64,000 nucleotides of DNA from Flavobacterium potami (GTDB lineage: Bacteria > Bacteroidota > Bacteroidia > Flavobacteriales > Flavobacteriaceae). Where the stretch lies: assembly GCF_020026915.1 (NCBI RefSeq), contig NZ_JAINUY010000001.1:186001-250000 (forward strand), read 5' to 3'. This document shows, in pieces, positions 8,570 to 15,557 of the stretch. The position numbers and the translations under genes are program-made. The notes under the pieces were generated by a model. It had not been told where the DNA came from. It did no database searches and was given only the letters and a program-made list of their open reading frames with translations. Each line of letters starts with the position of its first letter. The stretch's first letter is position 1.

Positions 8570-8710
8570 CCTAACAGGTTTTAAAAACCTGTTAGGTATG
8601 TTTATTTATGTTGTAGTTTTTACTCCTGCAAGGTTTGCTAAACCTTGTAGGTTTCTTATTTTACGTAATTCAATTATACCTACAAGGTTTTGAAAACCTT
8701 GCAGAAACCT
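8570..8710. repeat. Palindrome cluster, AACAGGTTTTAAAAACCTGTT / CAAGGTTT family
   Basis: Three hairpins fill the gap between the nitrilase-like gene and trpA: 8570-8596 (CCTAACAGGTTTT and AAAACCTGTTAGG, perfect 13-bp arms), about 8624-8652 (CAAGGTTT...AAACCTTG) and about 8678-8706 (CAAGGTTTTGAAAACCTTG). The last two are also inverted relative to each other, so larger foldbacks are possible. The last base pairs overlap the stop codon of the upstream gene. Confidence 0.8.
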
Positions 8711-9446
8711 AAAAAGTTACGATTTTACTCGTCCAATCATCGCCTTGTTTTTCAACAAGCAGTAATCCTGAGTCAGAATCATTCATTTGAGCAACTAATT
8801 CTCCTTTATTATTCCAGAATGCACTTTGTCCTGCAGAAGGCGAACCCCAAGATTCTCCGCTGAAATTAGACATCAAAACATTCATTTTGTGTTTTTGAGC
8901 GTAGTTTTGTAAATCTATATATGCATTAGAAATTCCGTTTGGCGAAAAGAATATACTGGCAATATAAATATCAGTATTGTTTTTAGCTGCACTTTCTGCA
9001 TGCAACGGATTATCTATATCAGCGCAAATTGCAAAAGAAATGTTTTGATCTTCAATTCGAACCATCGGATTATAATCAAAAGAAGATTTGAAAAATTCAT
9101 TTTCGCCTTCATGCAAAAATTGCTTGGTGTAAATAGAAACCGAGTCGTCTGGAGAAATCACAAATTCACCAATAAACATTTCGGATTCTATCAGAATAGG
9201 AGCACCGGCAACAATGATTATATTATGTCTAGCAGCCAATTCTTTTAAATGATCAATTCTGTAATCGTCTTTTGTAAAAGTTAATGCTGCAGCATTTTCT
9301 CTTTCGTAACCAGTAATTGACAATTCTGGAAAAGCAATCAAATTGGCACCATTTTGGACAGCCAATTCGATAAGCTTATAATGATTCAATAAGTTAGAAG
9401 ATATATCTCCGCGTTTTGGTTTTGTTTGCGCCGTAGCTAAAATCAT
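8709..9446 (-). CDS. Carbon-nitrogen hydrolase (nitrilase superfamily)
   Basis: A 245-residue amidase/nitrilase-fold protein. The Glu-Lys-Cys triad is visible: Glu in LIAFPELSITGYE (about 41), Lys in SIYTKQFLHEGEN (about 107) and Cys in SFAICADIDNPLH (about 140). The short C-terminal region ends NKGELVAQMNDSDSGLLLVE, typical of this superfamily. The substrate cannot be predicted; omega-amidase or a cyclic-nucleotide-like role would be guesses. It is in the trp operon between the cyclotransferase-like gene (11 nt before) and trpA. Confidence 0.85.
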   Translation of the reverse strand: MILATAQTKPKRGDISSNLLNHYKLIELAVQNGANLIAFPELSITGYERENAAALTFTKDDYRIDHLKELAARHNIIIVAGAPILIESEMFIGEFVISPDDSVSIYTKQFLHEGENEFFKSSFDYNPMVRIEDQNISFAICADIDNPLHAESAAKNNTDIYIASIFFSPNGISNAYIDLQNYAQKHKMNVLMSNFSGESWGSPSAGQSAFWNNKGELVAQMNDSDSGLLLVEKQGDDWTSKIVTF

Positions 9447-9457
9447 TTTATAATTCG

Positions 9458-9775
9458 TTAATTTTCAATGTAAATCCAGGCAGTTTCTCCCGAATGTAAT
9501 GTGACTTGAACTCTCCTATAAGCATTCGATTCGAATAGATCTACTTTGGCCAAATCTGCATTAGAAATAGTGAAAACTACGCCATGAATAGTATCTGTAG
9601 AATTTTCACTTGCTACAGCCACAACGTAATCGGCCATTCCAAATTCTTCTTCAATTTTTAAGCTTTTGAGTTTGTAACCCATTACTTGGTCTGCAGTACC
9701 AATTAATATTTTATTAAAAATTTGTCTTTGAATTTCTTTTGATCGTAATGTTCCGTATGAGAATAACTTTTCCAT
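9458..9775 (-). CDS. Gamma-glutamylcyclotransferase-like (AIG2) protein
   Basis: 105 residues with the AIG2/GGCT signature: LFSYGTLRSKEIQRQIF at the N-terminus (substrate-binding YGTL loop) and the glutamate in KVDLFESNAYRRVQV (about 80), the candidate general acid/base. Family members cyclise gamma-glutamyl amines, but the specific substrate is unknown. It lies in the trp operon 80 nt after trpB and 11 nt before the nitrilase-like gene. The pair could act together on gamma-glutamyl or amide compounds; this is inference from adjacency. Confidence 0.8.
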   Translation of the reverse strand: MEKLFSYGTLRSKEIQRQIFNKILIGTADQVMGYKLKSLKIEEEFGMADYVVAVASENSTDTIHGVVFTISNADLAKVDLFESNAYRRVQVTLHSGETAWIYIEN

Positions 9776-9804
9776 AATTACTATTTTCTCGTTATTTGTT
9801 GAGT

Positions 9805-9844
9805 TTTGAATAAATCTGATTCGTTAAAGCAGATTATTCAAAAG
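9805..9844. repeat. Intra-operon hairpin after trpB
   Basis: TTTTGAATAAATCTG (9805-9819) and CAGATTATTCAAAA (9831-9844) pair apart from one bulged base. No T-run follows on the minus strand, so it is more likely an RNA-stability or processing element than a full terminator. Confidence 0.5.
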
Positions 9845-9855
9845 TATAACTTTTA

Positions 9856-11037
9856 TTACAATTTAAAATATTCAATGTAATTATCTAAATCTTTATCTCC
9901 ACGACCAGAAAGACTAATTACGACAACATCTGTTGGTTTAAATTTTTTCTGATCTAAAACTGCAAAAGCGTGTGCACTTTCAATTGCAGGAATAATGCCT
10001 TCTAGTTTTGTTAACTGAAGTCCCGCATTCATTGCATCATCATCTGTAACAGAGAAAAACTCTCCTCTTCCTGTTTGTGCCAAATGCGCGTGTAAAGGAC
10101 CAACTCCTGGATAATCTAGACCAGCTGAGATAGAATAAGGTTCGGTAATTTGTCCGTCTGGAGTCTGCATTAAAAGGGTTTTACAACCATGAATAACACC
10201 AACTTTTCCTAATTTACTTGTTGCAGCACTGTGTCCGCTGTCAACACCTTTTCCTGCTGCTTCAACAGCAATGATTCCAACTTCTGGTTCGTGTAAGAAA
10301 TGATAATAAGTTCCGGCAGCATTACTTCCTCCACCGATACAAGCTACTACGTAATCTGGATTTTCACGTCCTTCTTTTTCTTTCAATTGCCATTTAATTT
10401 CTTCTGAAATAATGCTCTGAAAACGAGTTACCATATCTGGATAAGGATGTGGTCCAATTGCAGATCCGATAATATAATGTGTGTCAACCGGATTATTAAT
10501 CCAATCGCGAATGGCCTCGTTTGTAGCGTCTTTTAAAGTTCTAGAACCTGAAAGTGCCGGACGTACTTCTGCGCCTAACATTTTCATACGAGCCACGTTT
10601 GGAGCTTGACGTGCAATGTCAATTTCACCCATATAAACGATACACTCAATTCCCATTAAAGCACAAACTGTTGCCGTTGCCACTCCGTGTTGTCCAGCTC
10701 CAGTTTCGGCAATAATTCTTTTTTTGCCTAGACGTTTTGCTAATAAGATTTGTCCAATTGTATTGTTTACTTTGTGAGCACCAGTATGGTTTAAATCTTC
10801 TCTTTTTAGATAAACTTTGGTGTTGTATTTTTCAGACAAACGTTTTGCAAAATACAACGGACTAGGGCGTCCAACATAATCTTTCAGCAATTGGTTGAAC
10901 TCTGCTTTAAAATCAGGTTCGTCCATAATATTTAAGTATTTCTGACGCAATTCTTCTACGTTTGGATACAGCATTTCAGGAATGTAAGCTCCTCCAAATT
11001 CTCCGTAATATCCTTTTTCGTTAACGTTAAAACTCAT
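9856..11037 (-). CDS. trpB: Tryptophan synthase beta chain
   Basis: PLP enzyme condensing indole with serine to tryptophan. 393 residues, standard for TrpB1. The PLP lysine is in LNHTGAHKVNNTIGQ (about residue 88), followed by RIIAETGAGQHGVATA and the phosphate-binding loop CIGGGSNAAGTY. The N-terminus YYGEFGGAYIPEMLYPNVEEL and the C-terminal VVISLSGRGDKD are canonical. It lies 12 nt after trpF, and is certainly co-transcribed. Confidence 0.97.
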   Translation of the reverse strand: MSFNVNEKGYYGEFGGAYIPEMLYPNVEELRQKYLNIMDEPDFKAEFNQLLKDYVGRPSPLYFAKRLSEKYNTKVYLKREDLNHTGAHKVNNTIGQILLAKRLGKKRIIAETGAGQHGVATATVCALMGIECIVYMGEIDIARQAPNVARMKMLGAEVRPALSGSRTLKDATNEAIRDWINNPVDTHYIIGSAIGPHPYPDMVTRFQSIISEEIKWQLKEKEGRENPDYVVACIGGGSNAAGTYYHFLHEPEVGIIAVEAAGKGVDSGHSAATSKLGKVGVIHGCKTLLMQTPDGQITEPYSISAGLDYPGVGPLHAHLAQTGRGEFFSVTDDDAMNAGLQLTKLEGIIPAIESAHAFAVLDQKKFKPTDVVVISLSGRGDKDLDNYIEYFKL

Positions 11038-11049
11038 TTTATTTAAATT

Positions 11050-11682
11050 TTAAAAGTTGGCAACATCAAATTTGCGTTTGAAATTGCTTAATCTATTTTT
11101 ATTTTTCAGCCCTGGTTCGATTTCAAATTTACTATTTACATCGACAGCATAAATAGGTAATTTGGTTTTTGAAATTTCTTCAATTGCTTTTAATTCATTC
11201 ATTCCAATTCCGCCGCTCAAAAAGAAAGGCTTTTTCGAATTGTATTTTTTTAAGATCGTCCAGTCGAAAGTTGTTCCGTTTCCGCCTGGAAGTTTTCCTT
11301 TTGTGTCAAATAGAAAATAATCGCAGACATTTTCAAAAGGTTTGATTGTTTCAAAATCAAAATTTTCATCGGCAGAAAAGACTTTGATAATTTCGATTTT
11401 CTTTGGAAGTTTTTCTTTTAAAGTGGCACAAAATTCAACCGATTCTTCTCCGTGCAATTGAACGGCTTGTAGATTGTATTTTTCGACTTTTTCTAGAATT
11501 TCTTCCTGACTTTGATTGACAAAAACACCCACTTTTTTGATGGTTTTTATCAATTCGGGAACATTCCCATTGCAATATCTAGCGGATTTTTCCCAGAAAA
11601 TAAATCCCATATAATCGGGTAGGAGCGCGCCTACTTCGAGGATATTTTCTGGATATTTCATGCCGCATATTTTGAGTTTCAT
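11050..11682 (-). CDS. trpF: Phosphoribosylanthranilate isomerase
   Basis: Amadori rearrangement of PRA to CdRP in tryptophan synthesis. 210 residues, TIM barrel. Catalytic Cys in LKICGMKYPENI (residue 6), DYMGFIFWEKSARY, VGVFVNQSQEEIL, the catalytic Asp region FLFDTKGKLPGGNGTTFDW and the phosphate-binding FLSGGIGMNEL are all visible. The C-terminus VDVNSKFEIEPGLKN is standard. It is a separate gene and not fused to trpC. Confidence 0.96.
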   Translation of the reverse strand: MKLKICGMKYPENILEVGALLPDYMGFIFWEKSARYCNGNVPELIKTIKKVGVFVNQSQEEILEKVEKYNLQAVQLHGEESVEFCATLKEKLPKKIEIIKVFSADENFDFETIKPFENVCDYFLFDTKGKLPGGNGTTFDWTILKKYNSKKPFFLSGGIGMNELKAIEEISKTKLPIYAVDVNSKFEIEPGLKNKNRLSNFKRKFDVANF

Positions 11683-11700
11683 TTTCGTTGTGTGTTTTTT

Positions 11701-11842
11701 ACCGCAAAGTGCGCTAAGGTTTTTTGCTTTTGATTATGCTTAAAAACGCAAAGTTCGCAAAGCTTTTTGTTGATTTTTTTTGCCACGAATTACTCGAATT
11801 ACACTAATTTAATTCGTGGAAATTTGTGTAATTCGTGGCAAA
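11701..11842. repeat. Two repeat families in the trpF-trpC gap
   Basis: 11701-11770 has ACCGCAAAGTGCGCTAAGG and ACGCAAAGTTCGCAAAGC, a half-copy of the element seen whole at 22411 and 48971. 11779-11842 is a second, unrelated palindrome: TTTGCCACGAATTA (11779-11792) and TAATTCGTGGCAAA (11829-11842), perfect 14-bp arms, with inner ACTCGAATTACAC / GTGTAATTC words. Confidence 0.8.
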
Positions 11843-11849
11843 CTTAAAT

Positions 11850-12629
11850 TTATAGTTTACTAATAAAATCCATTGCAGCTTGTCCAGCATTTTCGGTTTT
11901 CATGAAGTTTTCTCCAATTAAAAAACCTTTGTATCCGTAAGGTTTCAGTTCTTGAATGGCTTCAATTGATGAAATTCCGCTTTCAGATACTTTCACAAAG
12001 TCATTTGGAATTTTTGATGCTAATTCTTTACTGAAATCCAAGCTAACTTCAAATGTTTTTAGGTTTCTGTTATTTACACCAATCATATCTAAAGTCGGCA
12101 TAATTGATTTCTCTAATTCTTCTTGATTGTGAACTTCTAAAAGAACTTCTAGACCTAAACCTTTTGCGAATTCAGATAGAGATTTTATTTCGTCACGAGT
12201 TAAAACTGCAGCGATTAATAGAATTAAATCGGCTCCATGTGCTTTTGCTTCTAAAATCTGATATTCATCTACAATAAATTCTTTTCGCAAAAGCGGAATA
12301 TTTACTGAAGCTCTAGCCAAAAGTAAATCGTCCAACGATCCTCCGAAATATTTTCCGTCTGTTAAAACTGAAATTCCGCATGCGCCTGCATTTTCGTAAC
12401 CTTTTACCACTTCCTCAACTGTGAAATTGTTGTTGATGATTGATTTTGAAGGAGAGCGACGCTTGTGTTCTGCAATAATTCCAGAATTGATTTCTCTTAA
12501 TTTCTGACTAAGCGAAATAGTTTGTTTTTCAAAAAACACCGAAGCTTCTAATTGTGAAACCGGAATAATCGATTTCTTTAAAATCACTTCTTGTTTTTTG
12601 TCTATTATTATTTTATCGAGTATGTTCAT
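11850..12629 (-). CDS. trpC: Indole-3-glycerol phosphate synthase
   Basis: Ring closure of CdRP to indole-3-glycerol phosphate. 259 residues from the ATG at 12629 (MNILDKIIIDKKQEV); an ATG six codons earlier is possible but the family normally starts here. Key blocks: GIIAEHKRRSPSKSII with catalytic Glu and Lys, ISVLTDGKYFGGS, LLRKEFIVDEYQI with the catalytic Lys, LEVLLEVHN, GVNNRNLKTFEV and VSESGISS. Lies between trpF and trpD, as in other Bacteroidota trp operons. Confidence 0.96.
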   Translation of the reverse strand: MNILDKIIIDKKQEVILKKSIIPVSQLEASVFFEKQTISLSQKLREINSGIIAEHKRRSPSKSIINNNFTVEEVVKGYENAGACGISVLTDGKYFGGSLDDLLLARASVNIPLLRKEFIVDEYQILEAKAHGADLILLIAAVLTRDEIKSLSEFAKGLGLEVLLEVHNQEELEKSIMPTLDMIGVNNRNLKTFEVSLDFSKELASKIPNDFVKVSESGISSIEAIQELKPYGYKGFLIGENFMKTENAGQAAMDFISKL

Positions 12630-12640
12630 TGTTTTTATTT

Positions 12641-12710
12641 GTTTCAAGTTTCAAGTCTTTTTAGTTTCACGTTCCAACAACTTGAAACTTGAAACCTGAA
12701 ACTTGAAACT
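12641..12710. repeat. AAGTTTC heptad inverted repeat (copy 1, trpD-trpC gap)
   Basis: GTTTCAAGTTTCAAG on the left and CTTGAAACTTGAAACCTGAAAC on the right form long arms around CACGTTCCAACAACTTG. It is one of seven copies in the window and one of five in this operon. Confidence 0.85.
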
Positions 12711-12716
12711 AAAAAA

Positions 12717-13709
12717 TTATTTACTTAATTCTTGTAATTTCTGTAATGCTTTTAATCCTTTTCCTGATAGTAAACTTTCTTTTGCTAGTTCAAAACCTTC
12801 TTGTGGAGAACATTTTGTAACGGTTGAAATTGCCATTGCTGCGTTTGCACAAACTACATTATTCTGTGCTTCGTTTCCTTTTCCTGAAATAATATTCGTA
12901 AAAATTTCAGCAGATTCTTCAATAGTTTTTCCGCCTTCAATTTCGGTTTGAGATAAAAGACGAACACCAAAATCTTCTGGATTCAGCATTCCTTCCATGT
13001 GGTTAGAAATTGTTTTGGTTGGACCAGTCAATGAAATTTCATCATATCCGTCAAGCGAATGTAGGATTGTGAAATTCGTATCTGTGTTTTGGTACAAATA
13101 AGCATACATTCTAGCCAATTCTAAGTTGAAAACCCCAACCAATTGATTTTGTGGAAATGCTGGATTTACCATTGGTCCCAACATATTAAAAAAAGTTTTT
13201 ACAGCCAATTCTTTTCTAATTGGTCCAACGTTTTTCATTGCTGGGTGAAATAGGGGAGCGTGCAAAACGCAAATTCCAGCCTGATCGATACATTTTTCTA
13301 AAAATGATGGATCGTTGCTAAATTTGATTCCCATTTTTTCCATTACGTTGCTTGATCCAGAAATAGAAGAAACGCCATAATTTCCGTGTTTTGCCACTTT
13401 TATTCCAGCTCCAGCTGAAACAAATGATGCTAAAGTCGAAATATTGAAAGTGTCTTTTCCGTCACCGCCCGTTCCGCACAAATCAATTGTGTTGTAAGCT
13501 GATAAATCAACGCGAACACATAAATCTAATAATGCCTCGCGAAAGCCAGAAAGTTCATCAATGGTAATGCTTCGCATCATAAAAACAGTCAAAAATGCCG
13601 AAATCTGACTTGAATTGTATTGACCGCTTGATATATTAATCAATACGTTTTTTGCTTCTTCTTTAGTAAGCACTTCGTGGTTGATTAATTTGTTTAATAT
13701 AGTTTTCAT
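12717..13709 (-). CDS. trpD: Anthranilate phosphoribosyltransferase
   Basis: Transfers phosphoribose from PRPP to anthranilate. 330 residues with the PRPP/anthranilate motif DLCGTGGDGKDTFNIST (about residues 77-93), KHGNYGVSSISGSSNVMEKM, HAPLFHPAMKNVGPIRKEL and the metal-binding SLDGYDEISL. The protein is not fused to TrpG. It is followed within 90 nt by trpC and preceded by an inserted GNAT gene. Confidence 0.96.
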   Translation of the reverse strand: MKTILNKLINHEVLTKEEAKNVLINISSGQYNSSQISAFLTVFMMRSITIDELSGFREALLDLCVRVDLSAYNTIDLCGTGGDGKDTFNISTLASFVSAGAGIKVAKHGNYGVSSISGSSNVMEKMGIKFSNDPSFLEKCIDQAGICVLHAPLFHPAMKNVGPIRKELAVKTFFNMLGPMVNPAFPQNQLVGVFNLELARMYAYLYQNTDTNFTILHSLDGYDEISLTGPTKTISNHMEGMLNPEDFGVRLLSQTEIEGGKTIEESAEIFTNIISGKGNEAQNNVVCANAAMAISTVTKCSPQEGFELAKESLLSGKGLKALQKLQELSK

Positions 13710-13716
13710 TTTTTTT

Positions 13717-13825
13717 TAAGATTCTAAGTTGCTAAGGTTCTAAGATGCTAAGGTTTTTGTTTTTTATTTGTTTCATGTTTCAAGTTTCAGGTTAATTGCA
13801 TTGCGCAAACTTGAAACTTGAAACT
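13717..13825. repeat. CTAAG-word repeat plus AAGTTTC heptad repeat (copy 2)
   Basis: 13717-13754 holds AAGATTCTAAGTTGCTAAGG and a second CTAAGATGCTAAGG. 13770-13825 is a heptad inverted repeat, TTTCATGTTTCAAGTTTCAGG against CTTGAAACTTGAAAC, here with a different loop (TTAATTGCATTGCGCAAA). Confidence 0.8.
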
Positions 13826-13828
13826 TTT

Positions 13829-14236
13829 TCAATGTTCATTTCCTTGATAAATCCACATGGATTCTGTTTTTCCAGCTCTTTCAAAACCATTTTTTTTATA
13901 AAATTCAACTGATTTTCCGTCTGCTGTTAGCATTTGCATATGAAAGTGTTTGTATTTCTCCCGCATTCTGTCCAAAATCAATTTCCCGATTCCTTTTCCT
14001 TGATATTCAGGAAGCACCAATAAATGCGGATAATAAACAGTTAAGAATCCATCTGAAATCGCATTTCCAAGTCCGATAAGCTTTTTTCCTTCCCAAGCCG
14101 TTACTAAAGTTTCAGAATTTAAAAGACCATTATAAAGTTCGTTTGGCTTGCTCGCAGAACTCCATTCATTTGCTTTATACAAAACTAAAATGTCATCAAT
14201 TTTGATTTCTCGGGTTTCTAAAATTGTTATTTTCAT
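13829..14236 (-). CDS. GNAT family N-acetyltransferase in the trp operon
   Basis: 135 residues. The acetyl-CoA binding motif A is clear: YYPHLLVLPEYQGKGIGKLI (Q/RxxGxG/A as YQGKGIGK, about residues 79-84), followed by motif B KSVEFYKKNGFERAG. The substrate is unknown. It lies between trpG and trpD with an AAGTTTC repeat on each side, so it looks like a gene inserted into the operon. Same strand and spacing indicate co-transcription. Confidence 0.88.
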   Translation of the reverse strand: MKITILETREIKIDDILVLYKANEWSSASKPNELYNGLLNSETLVTAWEGKKLIGLGNAISDGFLTVYYPHLLVLPEYQGKGIGKLILDRMREKYKHFHMQMLTADGKSVEFYKKNGFERAGKTESMWIYQGNEH

Positions 14237-14253
14237 TGGTTTTTTTGTTTTGG

Positions 14254-14306
14254 GTTTCAGGTTTCAAGTTTCATGTTCCAACAACTTGAAACCTGAAACT
14301 TGAAAC
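14254..14306. repeat. AAGTTTC heptad inverted repeat (copy 3, trpG-GNAT gap)
   Basis: GTTTCAGGTTTCAAGTTTCA then TGTTCCAACAA then CTTGAAACCTGAAACTTGAA: nearly perfect 21-bp arms with a loop matching copies 1, 4 and 5. Confidence 0.85.
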
Positions 14307-14315
14307 AAAAAGTTT

Positions 14316-14882
14316 CTAGCTTTTAATCCAATTCTCTAAAATCCTTTTTCCGTTTGGTGTCAAAACGCTTTCTGGGTGAAATTGAACGCCTCTTACATCG
14401 TAATTTTTATGTCTTAAAGACATGATTTGTCCGTTTTCGTCTATTGAAGTTGCTTCTAAATCTTCTGGTAAGTTAGCATCTACAACCCAAGAATGGTATC
14501 TTCCAACTTCGAATTCGTTTCCTAAACCTTCAAACAAAATTTCGTCTGAAACTACTGTTTTTACATTTGTAGCCACTCCGTGATACACTTTGTCAAGGTT
14601 AGAAAGTGTTCCGCCAAAAACTTCTCCAATGGCTTGCTGTCCTAAACAAACTCCAAGAATACTTTTCGTTGGACTGTATTTTTCGATTACTGCTTTTAAT
14701 AAACCTGCTTCATCTGGAATTCCAGGTCCTGGAGAAAGCAAGATTTTTTCAAAAGAAGCAATTTCATCAATATCAAATTCGTCGTTTCTGTAAACGGTAA
14801 CTTCGCAGTTTAAATCTTCTAAATAGTGCACTAAATTGTAAGTGAAACTATCGTAATTGTCTATAACTAAAATCTTTTTCAT
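14316..14882 (-). CDS. trpG: Anthranilate synthase component II (glutamine amidotransferase)
   Basis: Supplies ammonia from glutamine to TrpE. 188 residues. Catalytic Cys in ILGVCLGQQAIGEVFGG (about residue 79), the His-Glu pair in VRGVQFHPESVLTPNGK (about 168-170), and LLSPGPGIPDEAG for the oxyanion strand. It starts at MKKILVIDNYDSFTYNLVHYL, the canonical N-terminus. It is separated from trpE by a small lipoprotein gene. As in many bacteria it may also serve folate synthesis (PabA role); this is an inference. Confidence 0.96.
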   Translation of the reverse strand: MKKILVIDNYDSFTYNLVHYLEDLNCEVTVYRNDEFDIDEIASFEKILLSPGPGIPDEAGLLKAVIEKYSPTKSILGVCLGQQAIGEVFGGTLSNLDKVYHGVATNVKTVVSDEILFEGLGNEFEVGRYHSWVVDANLPEDLEATSIDENGQIMSLRHKNYDVRGVQFHPESVLTPNGKRILENWIKS

Positions 14883-14895
14883 TGTGTTGTTTTTT

Positions 14896-14965
14896 GTTTC
14901 AAAGTTTCAGGTTTCAAGTTTCACGTTCCAACAACTTGAAACTTGAAACGAAGAAAACTTGAAAC
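14896..14965. repeat. AAGTTTC heptad inverted repeat (copy 4)
   Basis: GTTTCAAAGTTTCAGGTTTC on the left, loop CACGTTCCAACAA, right arm CTTGAAACTTGAAACG plus an extra AACTTGAAAC unit. Confidence 0.85.
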
Positions 14966-14974
14966 TAAATTTTC

Positions 14975-15415
14975 TTATTTCTCTCGAACGTATTTTTCGA
15001 TAATAACTCGATCTACGCCTAATTTTTCTACTTTTTCTACTCCTTTTTGAATCAAAGTGTCGTTTTGCACTTTCACTACAAATTCAAATTTGTTGTTTTC
15101 CCAATCACGGTTGTTGAAGAACTCTAAATTTTCGGTGTAAATACTATCTTTCAAAGTATATTTTCCACCTCCAGCAAAGTACAATGCCGATGTTGAATCT
15201 TTTCCGTTTTTTAAATCATGGTTCAAAAAAGCAAAATGTGTATCATTAATAATTTTAATCATTTTTGTTTTTGAATTGAAAGTCGAAAAAGTGGAGTCTT
15301 TCTCTGTCGTTTCAGCCGAGATAAGACGCCAGGTTCCTTCAATCGGATTCTTCTTCTCAGAAGTACAAGATGTCAAGCCAATAATTAAAACTAAAATGGA
15401 TACTGCTTTTTTCAT
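14975..15415 (-). CDS. Small lipoprotein, lipocalin-like, in the trp operon
   Basis: 146 residues. The lipoprotein signal MKKAVSILVLIIGLTSC has the lipobox GLTSC with Cys 17. The mature part opens NPIEGTWRLISAETTEKDS, the pattern of lipocalin-like domains (GTW motif), followed by a beta-rich region. The function is unknown. It lies between trpE and trpG, flanked on both sides by AAGTTTC repeats (copies 4 and 5). Nothing in the sequence links it to tryptophan. Confidence 0.75.
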   Translation of the reverse strand: MKKAVSILVLIIGLTSCTSEKKNPIEGTWRLISAETTEKDSTFSTFNSKTKMIKIINDTHFAFLNHDLKNGKDSTSALYFAGGGKYTLKDSIYTENLEFFNNRDWENNKFEFVVKVQNDTLIQKGVEKVEKLGVDRVIIEKYVREK

Positions 15416-15441
15416 GGTTTATTATAGTTTGTTTGTTAATT

Positions 15442-15553
15442 GTTTAAAGTTTCAAGTTTCAAGTTTCAGGTTTCAAGTTTCAAGTTTCAAGTTTCAAGTT
15501 TCAAGTTTCACGTTCCAACAACTTGAAACTTTAAACAAAGAAAACCTGAAACA
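15442..15553. repeat. Expanded AAGTTTC heptad array (copy 5, trpE-lipoprotein gap)
   Basis: The left arm is a tandem run of AGTTTCA heptads from about 15447 to 15510 (eight to nine units, one of them GGTTTCA), followed by CACGTTCCAACAACTTGAAAC and a short right arm. It is the longest copy in the window and is asymmetric, suggesting unit-number expansion by slippage. Confidence 0.85.
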
Positions 15554-15557
15554 AAAT

